Assembly: GCA_034430275.1 (NCBI GenBank)
Contig: DAOUEW010000268.1
Coordinates: forward strand, 1-11,594
Length of the DNA: 11,594 nt
DNA from: JAUVXJ01 sp034430275
GTDB lineage: Bacteria; Chloroflexota; Anaerolineae; UBA7937; B3-Chlor
Direction of reading: 5' to 3'
Shown here: piece by piece, positions 6,814 to 11,594 of the stretch
Numbering within the stretch: the first letter of the stretch is position 1
How the letters are laid out: the number at the start of each line of letters is the position of its first letter
Position numbers and translations under genes: made by a program
Notes under the pieces: generated by a model
Told to the model about the DNA's origin: nothing
The model's input: the letters and a program-made list of their open reading frames with translations, nothing else
The model's database searches: none

Positions 6814-7872
6814 CTAGGATGGTATCAGTCCCCTGACCAGAAGCAGTCCACCGATGGCGACCACCCCGCCCAGGGCGCACAAGAGGCACACCTTGGCCCA
6901 CGGTTTCGATCTGTCGCTTCCCTTGAGCAGCAAATAGATCCCGACAACCAGGCCTACAGGGGGAACGAGGAATGACAACGCATAGATCAGCAACTGGGGA
7001 TGTCGTTCCCACTCCACGAGCAGAGGGCTCGCGTTGAAAATCGAGGAGTAGGTTCCACTGATAATGCCGATCAAGAGGGTCAGCACGAAGTTCCTGATGG
7101 TGACCCCGCCGTACAACAGGAGCGCGGTCAGGGTGAAGATCACCGTGAGCTGCGTGTTGATGGAGCGATCAAGGGTCTGAATAACACTGTGGTTGACCAC
7201 GTCCTCGATGGGGGAGCCGGCGTACCGCCTGCTATTCTCTCGGATACGATCGAAGACCACGATGCTGTCGTGGACAGAGAAGCCGATGACCGTCAGGAGT
7301 GCTGTGAGAAACAGGCTGTCGACCTCCCAACCATGCAGTACGCCGAAGATGGAAGCCAGGCCCACGACCACGAGAATGTCGTGCACCATGGCGATAATCG
7401 CACACGTGCCATACCGGACCGGATTGGAGACGTGACGAAAGGCAAACGAGATGTAGACCAGGATAGCCACGGCAGCCAGCGCAACTACCATATAGGCCCG
7501 TCTCTGGACCTCGCCCCCCACAGACGGCCCCACGGACTCGAAGCGCAGCTCCGTCAATGCGCCGAAGCGCGCCTCCATCTCGTCCTCAATCGCCACCTTC
7601 GTCTCGGAGTCCAGCGTCTTGCTACGAATGAGGAATATGTTGCTCTGGGAGCTCTGCACCAGGGTGTCGCCGAAGCCGTACTCCCCGAAGAGCTCTTTCA
7701 GTTCGGCGGGGTGGACAGCCGCACTCTCTTCAAACTGCACCTCCAACATTGACCCACCGGTGAAGTCGATGGAGAAGTTGAGACCGAAGAGGATGAGTGA
7801 GATCAACCCCGGCACCACCACGATGGCCGATATCAGATAGTACCAGTAGCGCTTGCCAACTATGTCGAGCAT
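6814..7872 (-). CDS. secF: Protein translocase subunit SecF, with a C-terminal two-helix extension
   Basis: SecF works with SecD in the membrane and uses the proton-motive force to help pull proteins through SecYEG. The 352-residue protein starts with a membrane helix (12-31), then the SecF motif LNFSIDFTGGSMLEVQF (31-47), an extracytoplasmic P1-type domain (48-127), and the RND-type helices, including GFSVHDSIVVFDRIREN (197-213), the conserved fourth-helix region. A usual SecF would end shortly after NASPLLVEWE (280-289). Here the frame continues about 60 residues with two more hydrophobic segments (294-317 and 328-348) joined by LLKGSDRSKPWAK. ATG 7872 follows the secD stop by 7 nt, with a weak AGGATAG site overlapping that stop, so translation is likely coupled. 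Confidence 0.97.
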   Translation of the reverse strand: MLDIVGKRYWYYLISAIVVVPGLISLILFGLNFSIDFTGGSMLEVQFEESAAVHPAELKELFGEYGFGDTLVQSSQSNIFLIRSKTLDSETKVAIEDEMEARFGALTELRFESVGPSVGGEVQRRAYMVVALAAVAILVYISFAFRHVSNPVRYGTCAIIAMVHDILVVVGLASIFGVLHGWEVDSLFLTALLTVIGFSVHDSIVVFDRIRENSRRYAGSPIEDVVNHSVIQTLDRSINTQLTVIFTLTALLLYGGVTIRNFVLTLLIGIISGTYSSIFNASPLLVEWERHPQLLIYALSFLVPPVGLVVGIYLLLKGSDRSKPWAKVCLLCALGGVVAIGGLLLVRGLIPS

Positions 7873-7879
7873 CTCTATC

Positions 7880-9418
7880 CTATACCCCGAACCAACGGTG
7901 GTGCTTGACCACGTCCAAGTCTATGATCAGACGCAGGAAAGTGCGGGTCACGATGATGGCCGTGAACATGCTCACTACGACTCCCAGCCCCAACGTCAGC
8001 GCGAACCCCTTGACCACAGACGCACCGAAGTAGGACCCGAACCAGAACAGAATCGCACAAGTGATGAGGGTGGAGAAGTTGGAGTCGCGAATCGACGGCC
8101 AGGCGCGACTGAACCCTTGCTCTACGGCCAGACGCAAGCCCTTGCCAGCACGCAGTTCCTCTTTCATCCGTTCGAAGATCAAGATGTTAGCGTCCACAGC
8201 CATGCCCACCGACAGAATGAAGCCTGCAATGCCGGGCAGCGTCAGCACCACCGGTATCGACTCGTAGAGGGCCACCACCAGCAGAGCGTAGATGATCAGC
8301 GCCATGTCGGCCAGGAGACCAGGGAACCGGTAGTAGAGGAGCATGAACACCATCACCGTGGTCAGCCCTATGAGTCCAGCGAGTAGACTCTTCTGCAAAG
8401 AGTCTTCACCCAGCGTGGGCCCCACGGTGCGACTGGTCTCCACCCGCAAGGGAATGGGCAGCGCTCCATATCGAAGTCGAATCACTACGCCTTGCGCCTC
8501 CTCGGCCGTGAAGCCGCCTTCCCTGGTGATGCGCACTTTGCCGTCCGGGATGGTCTGCTGGATTGTAGCGCAACTCACCACCTCTTTGTCCAGTACGATA
8601 CACATCAGTCTGCCCACGTTCTCCGCAGTGTAGGCCGCAAAAAGCGCAGCTCCCTCGTCGTTGAGCTGGAAGTGGATCTCGATCAGCCCCAGTTGGTCGA
8701 AGTCCATGGAGGCTCCGGTCAGGTGACGCCCGGTCAAGATGGTCCGGTACACCTGTCCCTCGGTCTCCGTGGAGAGCGAAGGCGTGACGGGCACGGTTGG
8801 TGTCAACTCTGGCGTCGCCGTGATAGCCACGGTCGGCGTAACGGGCGTGGTCAAGGAGATCTCCTCGGTGGCTGTGATTGTCACCGTGGGTATCGCCTCC
8901 ACCGTAGGTGTGGCGGTCACCGCAGGTGTGATCGTCACCGTGGGTGTGACCTCCGTCCCTGCCGATAGCTCCTCGGTGGTCGTCACCACCTCCCCGGGAA
9001 TCAGATACTGATAGCCAGCATCAATGAACTCCAGAAGCCCGGTCTCGCCAAAGGTCTCGATGGCCCGGTCTGGATCTTCGATTCCCGGCAGTTCGACGAT
9101 GATGCGCCTGCTACCGGAGAGCTGAATCAATGGCTCGGACACGCCCAGGCCGTTGACCCGCTGCTCGATGATCGCCCTGGTCGCCTCCATGGCCGCAGCA
9201 TCCACAGCCTCGTCGGCCGGGAGATCGGCTTCCAGTAGCACCTCGAGCCCACCCTGAAGATCCAACCCCCTGCGCAGCTCTAGGTCGCGATCCACATTGA
9301 TAGGCCCCAGGTGGATGTGAATCCCGGGATTGTCGGGCAGATCCACCCAGGCCGCACCCAAAGCCAGCACGATGATACAGCCCAATAGGGCCACTGTTCT
9401 ACGCCTGTCGGTCAACAC
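7880..9418 (-). CDS. secD: Protein translocase subunit SecD, with a Thr/Pro/Val-rich linker
   Basis: SecD is the partner of SecF in proton-driven protein export. The 512-residue protein has an N-terminal helix (8-25), the conserved RRGLDLQGGLEVLLE (49-63), and the start of the P1 extracytoplasmic domain (IIEQRVNGLGVSEPLIQ, GSRRIIVELPGIEDP). An unusual low-complexity stretch follows at about 146-219, and then the second P1 half (RTILTGRHLTGASMDF, HFQLNDEGAALF). Five C-terminal helices include GMAVDANILIFERMKEEL (405-422), the SecD equivalent of the proton-coupling helix. GTG 9418 is chosen as start because GAGGAAG lies 5 nt upstream and the N-terminal helix is intact. The gene heads a secD-secF operon under a consensus promoter. 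Confidence 0.97.
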   Translation of the reverse strand: MLTDRRRTVALLGCIIVLALGAAWVDLPDNPGIHIHLGPINVDRDLELRRGLDLQGGLEVLLEADLPADEAVDAAAMEATRAIIEQRVNGLGVSEPLIQLSGSRRIIVELPGIEDPDRAIETFGETGLLEFIDAGYQYLIPGEVVTTTEELSAGTEVTPTVTITPAVTATPTVEAIPTVTITATEEISLTTPVTPTVAITATPELTPTVPVTPSLSTETEGQVYRTILTGRHLTGASMDFDQLGLIEIHFQLNDEGAALFAAYTAENVGRLMCIVLDKEVVSCATIQQTIPDGKVRITREGGFTAEEAQGVVIRLRYGALPIPLRVETSRTVGPTLGEDSLQKSLLAGLIGLTTVMVFMLLYYRFPGLLADMALIIYALLVVALYESIPVVLTLPGIAGFILSVGMAVDANILIFERMKEELRAGKGLRLAVEQGFSRAWPSIRDSNFSTLITCAILFWFGSYFGASVVKGFALTLGLGVVVSMFTAIIVTRTFLRLIIDLDVVKHHRWFGV

Positions 9419-9454
9419 GCTTACTTCCTCGCCTTGCTTCAGTCAACGGCGCTG

Positions 9455-9483
9455 ATTATAGTCGGTGGCCTTGGGAGTGTCAA
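9455..9483 (-). promoter_or_regulatory. Exact sigma-70 consensus promoter of secD-secF
   Basis: On the minus strand, TTGACA (9483-9478) and TATAAT (9460-9455) are separated by exactly 17 bp, matching the housekeeping consensus at all twelve positions. Transcription should start near 9448, giving a leader of about 30 nt with GAGGAAG before GTG 9418. It occupies most of the 74-nt gap after phnE and makes secDF independent of the upstream phn genes. Confidence 0.88.
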
Positions 9484-9492
9484 ACCCCCCGA

Positions 9493-10662
9493 CTAGACGA
9501 TCTTCTCCCTCACCACACCGCTCACGTAGTCCATGACCCACACGACCACGGTGATGGCCCACACAGCGACGCCGGCCTGCTTGTAGCGCAACAGGTTGAC
9601 CCACTGGATGAGGAGGAAGCCAATGCTGCCACCGCCCACCATACCGATCACCGTTGACATCCTCACGTTGATGTCCCAGCGGTAGATGGTGAAGGCCAGG
9701 TACGGAGGAACGATTTGGGGAACAACGGCGTAGATGACGGTTTGCAGCGCATTCGCGCCAGTAGCCCGGATGGCCTCTATCGGTCCCGGGTCTATACTCT
9801 CTACCTGCTCAGAGTAAAGCTTGCCCAGGGCCGCGATTGAGTGCATACCTAGAGCCAACACTCCGGCGAAAGGACCGATGCTGACCCAGACGGCGAAGAT
9901 GATGGCCCAGATGAGAGGCTCGATGGAGCGCACGATGTTGAAGAAACCCCTTACCGCGAAGTAGAGGATCACTGTGCCTCGATGACCGCCCATCAGGTTG
10001 CGCGCCCCCAGGAAGCTGAGGGGCACAGCGATGAAAATGGCGAAGGTGGTAGCCATTAGTGCCAGGAAGACGGTCTCCACCATCTTGTCGAGGACGACCC
10101 TCAGCGTCTCGCTGGGGTATGGTATACCCACGTTCCACCTTAGCTCCGCCTCAATCTCCTGGACCTGCTCGGACTCCTCCACCGCCGGCACGGAGACGGC
10201 GAGTACGAAATGGCCATTCTCGTCGGAGTCGATATGCTGTAAAGATCTCTGGGTGCCGACTGGCGGGGTCCACCTCAGGGTGCCTCTCGTGTTCGGCCTG
10301 AAGTTGAAGCCCTCGACGGAGAGGGGCTCGCCGGTCGAGCCGCACGTGTGGGAGAGCACGAGGTACGGTTCCGACTCACTTCTGGCAGGCTGTGACGGCG
10401 GTGTTGCAGCACAGGGGAGCTGGAACTCAGCGTACGCGGCTTGATACTCCTTGTCGCGTGCCAGCAGATCCGGCTGGACGATCTGCGTCACGATGTGCAC
10501 GATGTCCGGCGCCCCCGTTATCAACGTGTGTATGTTGATCTCCGTTTCCCGCCAGCCATAGGCGTAGACGACGACTGCGACCAAGAGCGCCACCAAGAAG
10601 CGCCACGAGGACAGGAGGCCCCGTGGCCTGCCTTTCATGTCCTTACCTTCCTGATCACTCAC
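9493..10662 (-). CDS. phnE: Phosphonate-type ABC transporter permease PhnE with an inserted extracytoplasmic domain
   Basis: PhnE forms the membrane channel of an importer for phosphonates, or related oxyanions such as phosphite, with PhnC as ATPase and PhnD as binding protein. The core is typical: KMVETVFLALMATTFAIFIAVPLSFLGARNLM (193-224), several membrane helices, and the EAA coupling loop EAIRATGANALQTVIYAVVPQI (296-317). Typical PhnE proteins have about 250-290 residues; this one has 389 because about 120 residues (67-185) are inserted after the first helix (20-36). The insert has two cysteines (84 and 107) and beta-strand-rich sequence. GTG 10662 is preceded by AGGAGG 10 nt upstream, overlapping the phnC stop. 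ATG 10638, with AGGAAGG 7 nt upstream, is an equally plausible start that removes eight residues. Confidence 0.92.
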   Translation of the reverse strand: MSDQEGKDMKGRPRGLLSSWRFLVALLVAVVVYAYGWRETEINIHTLITGAPDIVHIVTQIVQPDLLARDKEYQAAYAEFQLPCAATPPSQPARSESEPYLVLSHTCGSTGEPLSVEGFNFRPNTRGTLRWTPPVGTQRSLQHIDSDENGHFVLAVSVPAVEESEQVQEIEAELRWNVGIPYPSETLRVVLDKMVETVFLALMATTFAIFIAVPLSFLGARNLMGGHRGTVILYFAVRGFFNIVRSIEPLIWAIIFAVWVSIGPFAGVLALGMHSIAALGKLYSEQVESIDPGPIEAIRATGANALQTVIYAVVPQIVPPYLAFTIYRWDINVRMSTVIGMVGGGSIGFLLIQWVNLLRYKQAGVAVWAITVVVWVMDYVSGVVREKIV

Positions 10663-10676
10663 TGCCGGGGTTCCTC

Positions 10677-11435
10677 CTATCGAATCTCTACCTGGATGGC
10701 GTCCTCGCCGTAGATCTCCTTGAACCGGTTGTCGTCTATCTCTGTCGGCAGGCCCTGGAACACGACCTCACCATCCTTCAGCGCGATCATGCGCGTGGCG
10801 TAAGCCCGCGCCAGACTGAGGAAATGGAGACTGCACAACACTGTCGCCCCGTCCTCTTTGTTCAACTGTTCAACGTATCTGAGGATAGAGTGTGACGTAG
10901 CCGGGTCGAGACTGGCTACCGGTTCGTCGGCCAGGATCAGTCTGGGATCCTGCATCAAGGCCCGGGCGATCCCGACTCTCTGTTGCTGTCCCCCACTCAG
11001 CTCATCGGCTCGCTTGTAAGCCTGGTTCAGAATACCGACCCGCTCCAAACAACTCAGAGCCTTGTCTACGTCCTTCCTCGGAAACCGGCCCATGGCACTT
11101 CGCCACGGATTCACGTAGCCAAGCCGGCCCGAGAGTACGTTGGTCAGTACAGAGGATCGCCTCACCAGGTTAAACTGCTGGAAGATCATCCCTATCTTGC
11201 GGCGCACCTTCCGCAGTTCCTCGCCAGAGAGCTGGGTGACATCCACGCCGTCCCAGATGATGTGTCCCTCCGTTGGCTCGATGAGCCTGTTGATACACCT
11301 TAGAAGCGTGGACTTGCCAGAGCCGCTCAGCCCGATGACGACCAGAAACTCACCATCCTCAACGGTGAAACTCACGTTCTTGAGCGCCACCGTCCCACCG
11401 TCGTAGACCTTGGTCAGGTTCTGTATCTCAAGCAT
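10677..11435 (-). CDS. phnC: Phosphonate-type ABC transporter ATP-binding protein PhnC
   Basis: PhnC powers phosphonate uptake through PhnE. The 252-residue protein has all ABC ATPase motifs: Walker A GLSGSGKST (35-43), Q-loop in MIFQQFNLV (Q86 or Q87), signature LSGGQQQR (146-153), Walker B LILADE (166-171), D-loop SLD (175-177) and switch His204. LLRCINRLIEPTEG, FNLVRRSSVLTNVLSGRLG and SLDPATS are PhnC-type variants rather than generic ones. ATG 11435 is chosen because GGGAGG lies 6 nt upstream and family members start MLEIQNLTK. An in-frame extension to 11549 runs through the hairpin region and looks non-coding. The stop TAG overlaps the AGGAGG of phnE, indicating coupled translation. No phnD is visible here. 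Confidence 0.95.
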   Translation of the reverse strand: MLEIQNLTKVYDGGTVALKNVSFTVEDGEFLVVIGLSGSGKSTLLRCINRLIEPTEGHIIWDGVDVTQLSGEELRKVRRKIGMIFQQFNLVRRSSVLTNVLSGRLGYVNPWRSAMGRFPRKDVDKALSCLERVGILNQAYKRADELSGGQQQRVGIARALMQDPRLILADEPVASLDPATSHSILRYVEQLNKEDGATVLCSLHFLSLARAYATRMIALKDGEVVFQGLPTEIDDNRFKEIYGEDAIQVEIR

Positions 11436-11488
11436 CAACCCCCTCCCACCACGCCGTCCCCAGCGATACGCCCGGACGACGACTCCAT

Positions 11489-11536
11489 TGCCACAATCTA
11501 TAGTAGATTGGGCAGAGGAGAACCCCTGCCCAATCT
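11489..11536 (-). promoter_or_regulatory. Two mutually exclusive hairpins upstream of phnC
   Basis: Hairpin A: 11505-11518 pairs with 11523-11536, a 14-bp stem around a 4-nt loop; its one imperfect position is a G-U wobble only in minus-strand RNA, the phnC transcript direction. Hairpin B: 11504-11514 pairs with 11489-11500 (CAATCTA/TAGATTG plus TGCC/GGCA past one bulged base), 11 bp around a 3-nt loop. Both use 11505-11514, so they cannot form together. Neither is followed by a U-run and neither covers the phnC ribosome-binding site at 11442-11447. The flanking parts of the 159-nt leader (11436-11488 and 11537-11594) hold no gene I can support. The element could stabilise a phnD-phnC message or be regulatory. 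Confidence 0.6.
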
Positions 11537-11594
11537 CGACTCCATGCACACCACACCAACCCAGGAAGGGCCGGGTCCTAGTGCTGCTTGCTGC

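Noticed and set aside
7000..7752. Open reading frame of 250 codons on the plus strand
   Set aside because: It is antisense to secF, and its sequence is a His/Asp/Gln-rich mirror of membrane-helix codons.
8762..8983. Imperfect repeats read as a CRISPR or minisatellite array
   Set aside because: The units are short, degenerate and in frame within secD; there are no uniform repeats, spacers or cas genes.
8739..9011. Val/Thr/Gly-rich repetitive reading frame on the plus strand
   Set aside because: It is the complement of the SecD Thr/Pro/Val linker and has no ribosome-binding site or conserved feature of its own.
11505..11536. Hairpin read as an intrinsic terminator of a gene beyond the right edge
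   Set aside because: The stem is strong but no run of U follows on either strand, so a Rho-independent terminator is not supported.
11436..11549. N-terminal extension of PhnC by 38 residues
   Set aside because: It would run through both leader hairpins, has no resemblance to the PhnC family, and ATG 11435 has a good ribosome-binding site.

Overview
The window is GC-rich bacterial chromosome, densely packed with housekeeping and transport genes. SecD and SecF are separate, SecD carries a Thr/Pro/Val-rich linker, the cell makes many lipoproteins, and one lipoprotein carries a GDGVC-type cysteine motif. Together these suggest a Chloroflexota (Anaerolineae-like) genome. That is an inference from protein style, since no rRNA or marker phylogeny is available here. 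I see no rRNA, tRNA, CRISPR array, transposase or phage gene.

Layout, left to right. (1) 3-2390 minus: priA, the replication-restart helicase, cut by the left edge. (2) 2391-2563: a divergent control region with a putative priA promoter, a perfect 22-bp palindrome and an extended -10 promoter facing right. (3) 2564-3512 plus: a two-gene operon of a nucleoside 2-deoxyribosyltransferase-like protein and PncC, the NMN deamidase (CinA C-terminal family). (4) 3526-4800 minus: an MFS transporter, tail to tail with pncC. (5) 4901-6671 minus: two predicted lipoproteins of unknown function, separated by a GC-rich hairpin. (6) 6814-9418 minus: secD-secF, preceded by an exact sigma-70 consensus promoter (TTGACA, 17 bp, TATAAT). 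(7) 9493-11435 minus: phnC-phnE, ATPase and permease of a phosphonate-type ABC importer. The binding protein PhnD is not in the window and may lie just beyond the right edge.

The genes are mostly familiar; the unusual parts are architectural. PhnE carries an inserted extracytoplasmic beta-rich domain of about 120 residues after its first membrane helix. SecF has a C-terminal extension with two extra membrane helices. SecD has a 74-residue low-complexity Thr/Pro/Val linker in its extracytoplasmic region. The phnC leader can fold into two strong, mutually exclusive hairpins. Two or three intergenic spacers hold GTAG-footed palindromes that look like REP elements. I found no clear new multi-gene system. 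The NDT-like/PncC pair, a possible nucleotide or NAD-salvage module, is the closest candidate.
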